Positions 1 to 10,491 of a DNA stretch of 30,344 bases are shown here, piece by piece. The translations under genes were made by a program, and so were the position numbers. The stretch lies in NCBI GenBank assembly GCA_037176905.1, contig JBBBWG010028323.1:1-30344 (forward strand), read 5' to 3'. The notes beneath the pieces were generated by a model, which ran no database searches, was not told the origin of the DNA, and saw only the letters and a list, made by a program, of their open reading frames with translations. This DNA is from Azolla pinnata. Its lineage: Eukaryota; Streptophyta; Polypodiopsida; Salviniales; Salviniaceae. Within the stretch, counting starts at the first letter, position 1, and every line of letters starts with the position of its first letter.

Positions 1-904
1 TGTCAACCGAATAATGTCCCAAAAGGATTTACAAAATGGCACAGGAGACAACATGTACAAAAATGTTATTAGAAAACTACCTGGTATATAGTTTATAACT
101 AGATTATATTATGGTCTTTGAAGGTCAAATATGATCAAAGATAAATAGAGAGATAGGGACAGAGAGCGATACTCAAATCTTCTTGTTGTGGGTATGATTA
201 GCCCATGAGAGAAAATATTATTACAACTATGAGTCATTGCATGTTATGCCATTTCCTGTCTCGTAATAGTCCAAGGTAACGGCATTCATGCATGGCGTAG
301 GATGAATCAAAAGATGACATGAAATGTGTGGCGACTATCAATGCATTAAGTTGTAGAAAGAGCGAGTTTTACTGTGATTTTGTGAACAGCCCCGTAATTT
401 AAATGCTCTGGGTAAATATAGCTATATCTAGCCAGAGGTAATAAGAGGATTCAGAATGATATACAGGGATGGCATTGTGGGGCTGACACGAGATATCACA
501 TTGGTATCATGCAACTATATGTATGTACTGATCTGTCTATGATGGATTCATGGGCCCCTGTAATATCAGCCAAATTTTGTTGTTTTTATCTTATATGGTT
601 TCAGTTCTATGTTTGAGGCAGTGAACAAAGAATGTGTGTCGTGTCATAGGTTATGGTTGTGTCCTTGTCAGAAGTGTGAAGAGAGCCCACATGGTTTACC
701 CTCATAAGGTTGTCGTCATGTATATACTAGAAGTTTATACTGTCAACTCCTACCATCCAATCTATTAAAAGTAGTGCATGTCATGATGTTGAACTTGGGT
801 ACAGGGTAAGTAAACAGTCAACTTTCCACTAGAATAAATAATAACCCTTAGAGAGAAGATGAAACTTAAGAGAGTGAGTGAGTGAGAGATCGATTTTTGT
901 CCAG
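1..904 (+). other. Intronic DNA upstream of the first visible SYP61 exon
   Basis: No exon matching the missing N-terminal SYP61 domain was found here, and no other gene. The sequence is AT-rich and ends in the acceptor TTTTTGTCCAG at 904. It is read as the 3' part of a SYP61 intron, so that intron is at least about 900 bases long. A short in-frame ATG at 878 lies inside the intron and is not taken as a start. Confidence 0.6.
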
Positions 905-2316
905 GTCAATGCAATAAAAAAATCCATTCAAGAGGCCTCTGCTAGGGTTGAATTGGCTAGGATGCCTGTTAATCCTCTCAACCAAAATATGAACAGCACG
1001 ACGAATCGTTACGATGACGACTTCTATGCATCTGAGTCAGATAGACAGGCTCTTATCATAAAGTGAGTATAATAAATCTCTGCATTTGATCATGAATAAT
1101 GACTTCCATGTTTTTCTACCAAATTTCTTATACATCAAGCCTCAGGTTATATTCCTGTTGAAAAAAATAGAGAAGAATCTAAAAATTATGGTTTCAGACT
1201 AGACGTGATCCCTTGTTTCATGACCTAAACATGTCACTGATAAATACAATAGCTAGATGTGCTGTAAAAATTATTGGAAAAACTCTGAAGTACTCTGAAA
1301 AACTCTAAAATACTAGAATAGCAAGAGGTTCTTCTTTTGTTGTGTCACAAACGCTGCTTCTATCTAATGTTGTATGAATATGAAAGGAAAGGTTAAAACA
1401 ATGTAATGGACCGAAGGAACAGGCTCTTTTTGGAATTGACACAAGCCCTAATCGAACAAATGTGTGTATATAGTCCTATTGCTTCAAGAGAGTTGGTGTA
1501 ATGGACTTGGTTTCTATCAGAGAGCAAGATCAGGATCTCGATGAACTTAGTGCAAGTGTGGAGAGACTGGGTGGTGTTGGGCTTACTATTCATGATGAAC
1601 TAATTTCTCAGGTTCCTTTTTTAAGCAGAAACTAAAAATTTGTTTATATGTAATCACTATCAGTACTTTAAAGTCGCTGATGCTATTTTGGTCACTGCCT
1701 ATGCTTTTAGGAAAAAATCATTGAGGATATTGGCCAGGAAATTGACAACACAACCAATAGGCTGGATTTTGTTCAGGTGGTTTATTGGCATTAAATATTA
1801 CTATGTATATATATATGTGTGTCGATTACGTATGCACACATGCGTGCACATGCATTTACTGTTTGTAAATACATGAGAAGAACTCCAAAATACCCTCAAA
1901 TTGTCTTCTTTATTTTTCTGATTGCCCTTACATTTTTTACCGTTTACTTGGTTGAGAGAGAAAAAGGGAATAATGCGAGCATTTGACTGCTTGAGTAAAG
2001 ATTATAACTACTTTTTGACGGTTTGTTTGAGGTCATTTGGGCCAATTCACATTAGCTCATGTGGCATCAATGTGCTGATTGCACATCTCAGGACATCCTC
2101 AAGCAAATTTTCTGGGTCATCTAAGTATTAATGTTTGATGGAATACTTCTTCATGTTTGCAGAAATTTTAATCAATAACTATTTTTTTGGTTCTACATGG
2201 ATTTGCAGAAAAAGGTTGCTCATGTCATCAAGAAAGCTGGAGCCAAAGGACAGATTGTGATGATTGTTTTCCTTGTAATACTATTGCTGGTATTGATTCT
2301 TCTTGTTTTCTCGTAG
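905..2316 (+). CDS. SYP61: SYP61-type Qc-SNARE (syntaxin-6/10 class), 3' part only
   Basis: Exons 905-1062, 1521-1611, 1711-1776 and 2209-2316 join in phase into 140 residues ending at TAG. Seen: a linker with RYDDDFYASESDRQ, then the SNARE helix (EQDQDLDELSASVERLGG, GLTIHDELISQ, EKIIEDIGQEIDNTTNRLDFVQ), then KKAGAKGQ and a C-terminal hydrophobic segment (IVMIVFLVILLLVLILLVF) with one residue after it. This order and wording match plant SYP61. In the family this is a tail-anchored Qc-SNARE of the trans-Golgi network/early endosome that pairs with SYP41/42- and VTI12-type SNAREs. The likely zero-layer Gln is the last codon of the exon ending at 1611. The first exon has a clean acceptor (TTTTTGTCCAG), so it is internal. 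The roughly 100-residue N-terminal three-helix domain was not found in 1-904 and should lie upstream of the window. Splice sites are predicted by eye. Confidence 0.9.
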
Positions 2317-3780
2317 CGCAGTAAAGAGAAACAATATCAGATCTATTGGGCTCGATGCAGTATGCAATTTTTCCTCATAATATTAAATATATAAAAAGAG
2401 CTTTGGTCGAAATTGGAGAACTTGTGATCATTTATTGATATGCATGGGAATTGATTTTATGGGCATTGGTATATTTTCTGGTTGAGAGATGATTGTCTTT
2501 GCATCATAGGTTTTGACTGAGAGGTGAGAAAGGGTAAAAATTTAATCCGCTCTAGTTTGCGCATTGGCTTGGAATGTAGTATTTGTCATTATGGGTTAAG
2601 ACAGGATTGTGTTTTCGAATTGAAGCCCGAACCATTTTTGAAAGCATGAACGCCTCTTAAGGCCTCTACAGAATACCTGAATCTGCTCTTTATGTCATTA
2701 CTTAATCAACTTAACCCTATCCAAATTTGTGAGTCCTTTCCATCAGTATTTACTTTCAGTGCCTTCTATGATGGTAACATCATTATGTAAAATTTGGTTT
2801 TCTAACTGCACTTGTGTTATTGCTTATGACACAAGCCTTGATCTATATAACAAACTCTGTTATCTTTGCGTTGATTGGAACGCCCAACTTCATGGAGCCT
2901 GTTAATTTCCCCCGAGGCCAACAAAGATGAGCCTAGCATGACAATTTTGACGGTATGTGAATCATGTGTGCTTGGTAAAGATTCGAGACATTCAGCATTG
3001 TAACGACATTAACAAGCATGTGCCTTCGAGCTCTTCCTCGTTACAAGATGTTAATGGAGGAATTCGAGTGGACTCGAGCGATATATTGACAGTGTGTATC
3101 AATGGCATCGGATAACGTTCAAAGGTTACGTGAGAATCAAGCATAAAATGGTAGCAGTTGCGTTGGGGTTTGATTTTTATCAGTTGATCATGCAGAGAGC
3201 ATTGCAGCAGATTGATATGCATCAACTGCTCTGCTTTCCCATATGTATACTGGAGATGGGATGACCGAGAGTCTCAGTCCATTTGCGACAATCACTTGGA
3301 TTTGCATTCGGGGTGCTTTCACTATCAGAAGCCTCTGGGGCTTTTCCAGCTGTTTCGAGTCCAAACCCTCCACTTCAGCTCCGTATTGATCAAATGGGTG
3401 CAGGTAGGTTGCAGAGAAATCGAACCCCATGTGATCAGGAAGCCGAGAATCGAAGATTGACATGCTTCCGATCTAAGCCGGAGCTGCAACCGACGTTATC
3501 GTAACTCGGTGGAGCCTCGAGCTCGAGCTCACGGAAGGCAAATCGCTTCGGCATCGTAACGATGCTGTCAAAATCGTTTGCAGGCGATTCTGTGTGTATG
3601 TACACAACATTCGATCGAGCCCCCTGTGGTCTGCACCGTTTTGCGGCGAGAAGAAACTCGAGCATTGCTGACTCCACTTTTTCGCTTTTCGCTTTTCGCT
3701 TTCAGCTTTCCGCTTTCCAATTCCCGCTTTCCGCGCTTGTCCGCTACTCCGAAGATCCTCGCGAGCCGACCGAACGAATC
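2317..3780. other. Intergenic region, SYP61 3' flank to esterase 5' flank
   Basis: The first part (2317 to about 2900) is AT-rich and should hold the SYP61 3' UTR; AT-rich stretches such as ATTAAATATATAAA near 2384 could serve in polyadenylation. From about 3250 the DNA becomes richer in GC and is open in several frames on both strands, but no family match, convincing splice structure or codon pattern marks a gene. A run of TTTTCGC units at 3678-3720 starts the GC/T-rich promoter-like zone of the next gene. Confidence 0.5.
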
Positions 3781-3801
3781 GGAATCTTCGCCCCGGCCCC
3801 G

Positions 3802-4243
3802 ATGAATCTCTTGATTCCGGAATCTTGGTCCTCTGCGTTTTGCGTATTGCGAATCGGAATCTTCGCCCCGCCCCCAATGAATCTCCTGATTCCGGAATCT
3901 TGGTCCTCTGCGTTTTGCGTTTTGCGCTGACGGACTCTGAGAAAACGCTGTCTCTAACCCTAACCCTAACCCTAACCCTAACCCTAACCCTAATTTCCCC
4001 TTCTACGCCCCCTCGAACTCAGCTCAGCCCCTGGAACCCTAATTCGAAGATTCCGACCCCAATGAATCTCCTGATTCCAGAATCTTGGTCCTTTGCGTTT
4101 TGCGTTTTGCGTTTTGCGTTTTGCGTTTTGCGCCGACGAACTCCAAGAAAACGCCGTCTCTAACCCTAACCCTAACCCTAACCCTAACCCTAATTTCCCC
4201 TTCTGCGCCCCCCTCGAACTCAGCCCCTGGAACCCTAATTCCT
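3802..4243. repeat. Tandem duplication with TTAGGG-type hexamer arrays upstream of the esterase
   Basis: A segment beginning ATGAATCTC(T/C)TGATTCC occurs at 3802, 3877 and 4062. The second and third copies extend over about 185 bp (3877-4061 and 4062 to about 4243). Each holds, in order, a TTCnnGAA palindrome, a GCGTTTT run, AAGAAAACGC, an array of TAACCC hexamers (six at 3955-3990, five at 4161-4190) and TTTCCCCTTCT. The hexamer CCCTAA is the vertebrate-like telomere unit, not the usual seven-base plant unit CCCTAAA. The array lies 170-600 bases before the esterase ATG, so it probably overlaps promoter or 5' UTR. Confidence 0.9.
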
Positions 4244-4315
4244 CCGCGCGTTTCCAGAGCCCCACAGAATCGTCGCACCGCCGAAGCTTCACGCTCCCCA
4301 AAGAGACCTGAGCCA

Positions 4316-4330
4316 AAACCCTAACCCTAG
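4316..4330 (+). promoter_or_regulatory. Telo-box in the esterase 5' region
   Basis: AAACCCTAA at 4316-4324, followed at once by a second CCCTA, lies about 90 bases upstream of the esterase ATG. Telo-boxes are known plant promoter elements bound by Myb-like TRB proteins. Use here is inferred from position and motif only. The TAG at 4328-4330 is the in-frame stop that makes the ATG at 4412 the first in-frame start. Confidence 0.45.
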
Positions 4331-4411
4331 GAATCTCCCCCCTCCTGCACGGACACGGAGGAGCTCCACAGATATACCCCTGCCAAACTCTTCCGTTTGA
4401 GGTACGGTTTC

Positions 4412-7400
4412 ATGGCTAGCCAGGAATCTGTGTCTTTCACTTACATTGATCCGTTCTGTTGCTGGGGCGATCCGAGCAAACTTGCGGGCCCTGAAAGCCC
4501 TGATCTTGATCCTGACCGTGACCATAGCCCTATGAAGAGGTAACGGGTTTCCCTTCCTTTGATTTCTGTTTCCGTTTTCTCGTTTTCTTTTCCCTTTTAC
4601 CTATCCGTCGTGATCAGAGCCAGAATCCTCTCACCATTCCCAGGAGGGGAGAATCTGTTTTTTTTTCCTCGGTCTGAAGAGCGAGTTATGTCCTCATTTC
4701 ACGTTTTCTGCTGCTGGAGGCAGAAAATTGAGGTCTTTTCTTCACCCTTCCCTGGGAAACTCGCCCTCGTCATCATTAACGACACAGAAACTCGCGGTTC
4801 CTGCAAATCATCTCGTGCTGATGGTGAACGGCATGATTGGCAGGTTTGTGATTCTGCACAAAACCTCTCATTTTCGATACCTTTACATGATATTTATGAA
4901 ATGTCTGTGCATAGCCATACATACAAACAGACAGATACAGATGCAAACATGCATACCCACAGTACGAGATCCCTGTGCCTGGTGGTATTGTGACGTTCAC
5001 ATCAAATATATACGAGTGCATACCTAAATACATACAGACATTGTATGTCGCTAATGGCACACAATTTGAGATGAGCATGCCTGTTCTCACTGTGACATCC
5101 GCATCGCGTGCATGCTGATGCATACAAGCATACATAGAGTTACCCTAATCAAGCATTTGATTTGATTTGTGTATGGCTTTATGTACTGATCATGTTGGCC
5201 CTTTTAGAGTTACCCTAATCAAACATTTGATTTGAGCTGTGTACGGCTTTATGTACTGATCATGTCATACATATACCCTTCTTTTACTTTTTATCCCCGT
5301 CAAACATGCTTTTTGAATGAAATTCACGTTGGAATCACATTATATGTGAACATTAGTTTTGAACATTGCTTATGTAGTGCAAATGACTGGAAATTTACTG
5401 CAAAACAGTTCAAGTCAAGGTTTGGAAGCGAGATCCTTATCCATTGTACGTGAGTGCTCAGTTTCCATGAATCGTGAGAAATTATTATTTTTATTAATAA
5501 TGGACTAGAAAGTAAAATGTGAATGGGAACTTTTTCTTTTCAGGTAGTTCTTGTAATGCAGCAATATTGACATTTGATGGAGTGGATGTTATGGGCCATA
5601 GACTTGTGGAGGAGGTATGTATCAAGCACTGTGTTTTTTAAATCTCCTTCAGGAATGGAGTAGTCACAACATTCTTCACGATCTTTTTTCTCCGTATTCA
5701 ATGCCCTGTAATGATTGTGAACCACAGATTTGTAAGAAGTTGCCTTTACATTAGGTTTTCTGAATAGCTATTTTCAGAAGTGGATTTGTTGTTAAAACAC
5801 TTTGTTGGTATGACGAATATCTATTTCAAGACCTGGATTTGCTCTTAAAAACATATTTTTTGTTTCTCTTCACTCACGTCGATGTATGTGTGAGTCTTGT
5901 ACATAAGTGTAATAACACTATTTAAGCTCTTTGTTCTTGAATGTACAGACCAGTAAGATCTAGGCACAGTTACATTTTCTCGTTTTTCCAGTCACAGATT
6001 TGTTAAGAAGCACTGTATTCTGCACAGTATCATAAATATTTATTTTAATGAAAGAACAAAACAAGATTTTGATGTAGAAAATTTCACTGGTCTTCAGAAT
6101 CTTTGTGGCATACTATGAGCATGAATATTGGGTGCTACCGAATGCCATTTATGGGGTTTTTTCTTCTTAGATAACTAAGCTCGGTTATGGGGCTTTGATT
6201 CGAAGAGAAACCATGTATGTCTCAAATACACCACAATCAATACTTCTCTCTAGAAAAATAAACTGAAATTGATCTGCCTCTCAGGTGCTGGTTTCCTGTT
6301 TACGTTTTGCTTCACATTTATTGGGCATGTTTGTCCCATTTTATCTTTATTTTTTATGTATTTTAAATGCTAATAAGGTATTCTGTACCCCAACTGTTTT
6401 CTCTTTTCACAGCCATGTGCCTCTTAAATATGACAGGTAAAAGGCATCTAAACATGTTCTTTGTTCATATCTTTATCTCAAAGCGCAGGTAAAAGGCATT
6501 GTTAGGGTTTTTCCCAGTTTGAAATATATATCAATTGTTGCCCACTCATTGGGTGGATTGATTGCAAGATATGCCATAGGACAACTCTATAGAGCACCAA
6601 TTGGCCATTTATCAAGCAATGGTCTTGATACAGAAGCACCTCAGGAGCAGGGAACAGTTTTTGGTTTACAACCTATAAATTTTATAACTATTGCAACACC
6701 TCATTTTGGGTCTCGTGGAAATTGGCAGGTAAGTACAATATCAATGAAACTCTGATATATACACCAACTTTTGTTTATTTCACTGAGTTCCCATGCTCAG
6801 TCCCTGTCCTAGGCTATAATTCTAAGCTCACATATTATTATTTTACTCTTTAGATTTAGAAAACATATTTCGTTTGTATTGAGGGATCTCATGGTCATAG
6901 CATCATCTTTTTCTCTCTATTTGGGGTGGACCAATTGCATTTAGAGGAAATAACAAACAATACGGAGCATTTTTTTGAAATATACAAAACCTTAATTTTT
7001 CTAAATCTTTCAACATGGTCTATGTCGTTTGTCATGTGGTTTCTCTCTTTCTGTTGACAGTTTCCATTATTATGTGGCTTGAGCTTTCTGGAAAAGGCTG
7101 CTGTTGTAAGTGCACATTGGTTTGTGGGTAGAACTGGGAAGCATCTGTTTCTTACTGATGGAAATGAGAAACAGGTTCCCCTGCTACAACGCATGGCCAC
7201 TGACTGTGAAGAAGGGCTGTTTATGTACGTAATGTTTGTGTAAACTTATATGGTATAAAGCAGTAGCTATTTATTAATTTGTCGAATTTTTAAATTCTTG
7301 CAGTTCTGCTTTAAAGGCATTTCAACATAGGGTTATCTATGCCAATGCTAACTATGACAGTATCCTTTGTAGGATGGTGCTATTTTTACCAAGTTTTCTA

Positions 7401-9158
7401 GCTGTGCTGGTACTTAGGAAATTCTTGTTGACCTTGATATGCATTAAGGTATTGTTGGTTGGAGGACAGCTACACTTCGGCGTGTGCATGAAGTGCCTAG
7501 GGTATTGCATCTTCATCTTCAGAGTTTTTAACATGGCTATACTTAAAAGCTTTTCTAATTACACATTCCATCATAGTTGAAAATGAAGCCGATGGATAAC
7601 AAATATCCACATGTCATTAATGTCGAAGACGCTCCACCTGAGATATCTGGCAGCGAGCGAAGGACCAAAGACCATGTTGAAGGTACAAAAAACGCACAGC
7701 ATGCAAAATTTAAAGGATGTTGTATTCCAAGCATGGTGTTTATGTGATGTTTACATGTTGTCTTCCTATGGATATACTCTGTGTGTTGACTTTCTTTGTC
7801 CCTCCAGTGTAATCATTGCTGACACCCTGAAATGCCCTTCTAAATTTCTAGGTTTGATTGGTGGGCCATTTGACTGTTGTAAAATATATGACTAGATAGA
7901 CTTAATTTTGTGCTCCTGTAAAAGTACATAAGCAATTGAATTTTTGTACTTTGAGAATGCAAAACATCAACTGATCGAAAAGAAATGCATTGACTACTTA
8001 CTTTATCAATGATTGCTCAATGCCCATACCTTATCAACTCTCCAAATTAACACTTACAGAATTGAAGTTGCCGAATTTCATTTCAAATGTTAATAGTAGA
8101 TTGGGACATGTAAAATGCACTTTTCTAAGGTAAGAAACACATGGTATACTTGTAGATTAATATCATTATAGTAGGATGATGCTAATACAGCAGGCAGAAT
8201 GACATCTCTGCACATCTCAGCCTATATCCTATATTTGGTGATTTTATGTTTGTCAACTAGTGGTGTGTATCTAGACGAGATGTCCTATTTTCTTGCCATA
8301 TTCATGTTTCCTATGATTCTATGGAAATGGAGCACCAGTTAACCCGTAATAATTGAGAAAGTTTGCTGATTCAGCCTCTGCTAGGTGATAGTTTTTGCTG
8401 CAGTTCCAGCTACTACTAGGATAGTAACAATGCTACAATTACCATCAAATTCTCTGCTTGTAAGTTAAATCATTTTCTAATTTGCAGAGGCGATAATATG
8501 TGGACTAAGAAAGCTATCTTGGCGAAGAGTTGATATCAGCTTTGCTGGAACTCTACAAAAGCTAGCTGCTCACAACACAATTCAGGTATACTTTTGCACA
8601 TAATTTTATTGTACCAAAACCATTAAGGGCTCTTTGTATCTAATGATTATACATAGTATAATCATAGTCTGAGGTAGAGATGTTGGGTGAAAGAGGGGTG
8701 TGTTGTCTGGTAAAGGAAGGTAAATATATGAGGCCATGCATCACACTCAGCAGCTGTATTTTTACACTCATGGTCTGCAGGTTATTATCAAGTGTTCCTC
8801 GTACATTGGAACTGCTAAGTAACTCCAAGCAAGAGTTTAGTGATTTCTACTTGTGCATGTTTTGTATGTAGTTCGCTCAGAATTATGCATAGGTTTCAGC
8901 CAATGTTGTTTGTTATGTTTGTTACATGCTGCATACATAAAAGATGCAAATATACATACATACAAAGCACTTACACACATCTAGGTTTCTATCTATATTG
9001 CAATCCCTCTAACATTTTATATGCGATCCACCACATTATATTACATGAAACAAGGATCGCTTACAGTCTATAATCCTTCCATGCAGGTGAAGGACAATTA
9101 TCTGCACTCTGATGGGGCTGATGTGATTGCACATATGATAGACAATTTTGTCTTATAA
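4412..9158 (+). CDS. DUF676 (ROG1-like) serine esterase/lipase, 391 aa, 11 exons
   Basis: Exons: 4412-4539, 4724-4843, 5378-5449, 5548-5614, 6489-6728, 7061-7224, 7304-7359, 7449-7501, 7577-7682, 8488-8585, 9087-9158. They join in phase to 392 codons with TAA. Landmarks: LVLMVNGMIGSANDW (oxyanion loop region, about 70-84), LTFDGVDVMG, the nucleophile elbow AHSLGG with Ser149, ATPHFGSRG, NYDSIVGWRT (Asp282 a candidate acid), LAAHNTIQV (His364 a candidate base) and a C-terminus ending DGADVIAHMIDNF. These are hallmarks of the plant DUF676 alpha/beta-hydrolases annotated as putative lipases. VNG in place of VHG is, as far as I recall, normal for this plant subgroup. The first 60 or so residues are low in conservation and have no signal peptide or membrane segment. 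The start is the first in-frame ATG after a stop at 4328. Substrate is unknown; acyl-lipid hydrolysis is inferred from the family. Exons 1 and 2 are the least certain. Confidence 0.9.
5136..5265. repeat. 70-bp tandem duplication in esterase intron 2
   Basis: Two copies, at 5136 and 5206, start AGAGTTACCCTAATCAA and run through TTTATGTACTGATCATGT with a few substitutions. They lie wholly inside the intron between the exons ending at 4843 and starting at 5378, and do not touch splice sites. Confidence 0.85.
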
Positions 9159-9632
9159 TATATGTCTTGTGTCTATGGAAGTATTCTTTATTACCACACA
9201 GTGATTAAGCCGCATACATTTACAATGCAACCAATGCAGGATGTATATTTTATGGGATCTCAAATCCAATATTGGAACAAACAGATAAGCTGCGATTGCG
9301 AAATTGTTCGATGTTTAGGATTCAATGTGATACTGCTTGCTGGTAAAACCAGCAAAGCTTGTTAAATGTGTTAGTAATATATCATTCTATGGATGTATCA
9401 ACATTGATACAAACAATTAAACAATGTTGGAACATGACCGACCGTTTAGGTGTTTTACTGTGTATATCATGAATGTGATCAATGTCATGGTGGTGCCACA
9501 TTGAAGTGGGTTGGACGATGATGTGATGATGTTATTTCATTGTAGTCCAACCCATAGCTCGTAAGCGAGGCAAATCACGTTGTGTAACTTTTTGCTTCAT
9601 GAAATCGAGTAGTTTTGAAACCAAGCATTTGC

Positions 9633-9787
9633 GGTCGTCTTTTAGCCCTTTGATTTTTTTTTTCTTCCACATTTGATAAGCCTAATGTAATATTTGTAAA
9701 AGTATTCGTGGTTGTCTTTTAGCTCTTTGATTTTTTGCTTCCACATTTGATAAGCCTCGTGTGGCATTGGTAAAAGTATTTGTAGTC
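9633..9787. repeat. 77-bp tandem duplication 3' of the esterase gene
   Basis: GGT(C/T)GTCTTTTAGC(C/T)CTTTGATTTTTT followed by CTTCCACATTTGATAAGCCT and AAAAGTATT(C/T)GT occurs at 9633 and again at 9710, about 77 bases apart. The copies differ at several positions, so this is an older duplication. Confidence 0.8.
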
Positions 9788-10299
9788 GCTCCTGATGCCT
9801 GAAAAAGAAAGTGGAAGATGTTACTTAAGTTTAACATAACAAACAATTGGATCTTTTTAACAGACTCTCTCTACTTTTCAATAAGGTTTAGGTTCAAGGT
9901 ATAAGGAACGCTACCATTTCGACAGAGCTTCATATGATTATGATTAGGAGATGCCAATATATGCGTTCTCTGCCTTTTTGTTGTGTCTTTACAAAGAGCC
10001 GTTTCGTGAGCCGAGCAGAGAAACGCGCTGACACATCACTCTTGCTCCTTCCGATCGGATCGTTCCCTCGACATCAAGAGATCCTGTGAATTGCTACCTC
10101 GTTGATCGTAATGATCGATCATCGAATCATTCTTCTGGTTCAATCAAACAGGCGGTTTTTCTTCGATCCCCCGCAGAATCGATCGCCTTTCTTCATCAAA
10201 TTGGTCTGGAGTTTTTTCTTTTTTTTTAGGTCTTCTGGTGAAGAGCTTGATTAAGGCTTTAAAATCAAGAAGAAGAGAAAAGCAAGAAGGAAAGCAAAA

Positions 10300-10360
10300 G
10301 CAGGAAAAACGCAAAAAGCGCAAAAACGCAAAAACGCAAAAACGCAAAACGCAAAAAGCA
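10300..10360. repeat. AAAACGC-type short tandem run before the zinc-finger gene
   Basis: About seven units of (A)AAAACGC/AAAAGCGC follow one another here on the + strand. The same unit as its complement, GCGTTTT, is found before the esterase gene (4097-4132) and before VPS26 (17408-17455). It lies just upstream of the possible start at 10396. Confidence 0.7.
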
Positions 10361-10395
10361 AAGCACGAGCATCAAGAAGACGAAGAACAGAAGAA

Positions 10396-10491
10396 ATGAC
10401 GAAGAAGAAGAAGAAGAAGAAGAAGAAAGGAAAGCAGAGAAGGAAGCAGATCGCCATCGCCATCGCCATCGCCATCGCCATCGCCATCGCC
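10396..10491 (+). other. Possible in-frame N-terminal extension of the zinc-finger protein
   Basis: The frame is open from the stop at 10252, and ATG at 10396 is the first in-frame ATG. It would add Met-Thr, nine Lys, GKQRRKQ and seven Ile-Ala repeats before the ATG at 10492. The stretch is built of AAG and ATCGCC microsatellites. Which start is used depends on the transcription start, which cannot be seen. Family members normally begin shortly before the first finger, which favours 10492. Confidence 0.35.
10450..10491 (+). repeat. (ATCGCC)7 hexanucleotide microsatellite
   Basis: Seven perfect ATCGCC units end directly at the ATG at 10492. They are in frame with both that ATG and the one at 10396. 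If the upstream start is used they encode seven Ile-Ala dipeptides; otherwise they are 5' UTR. Confidence 0.95.

Larger units (their letters stand above)
9159..10395. other. Intergenic region between esterase and zinc-finger gene
   Basis: The left part should hold the esterase 3' UTR. From about 10000 to 10395 the region precedes the zinc-finger gene: GATCGAT-rich sequence (10050-10130), a T-tract, then a purine-rich stretch of AAAACGC units (10300-10350). Short open frames on both strands show no recognisable product. Confidence 0.5.

Noticed and set aside
3188-3877. Overlapping open frames on both strands between SYP61 and the esterase
   Set aside because: All are short, overlap one another on both strands in GC-richer DNA, and resemble no family; kept only as intergenic.
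4559-4993. 144-aa open frame overlapping esterase exon 2
   Set aside because: Wrong frame: the esterase frame through 4724-4843 gives the family motif LVLMVNGMIGS and joins neighbouring exons in phase.
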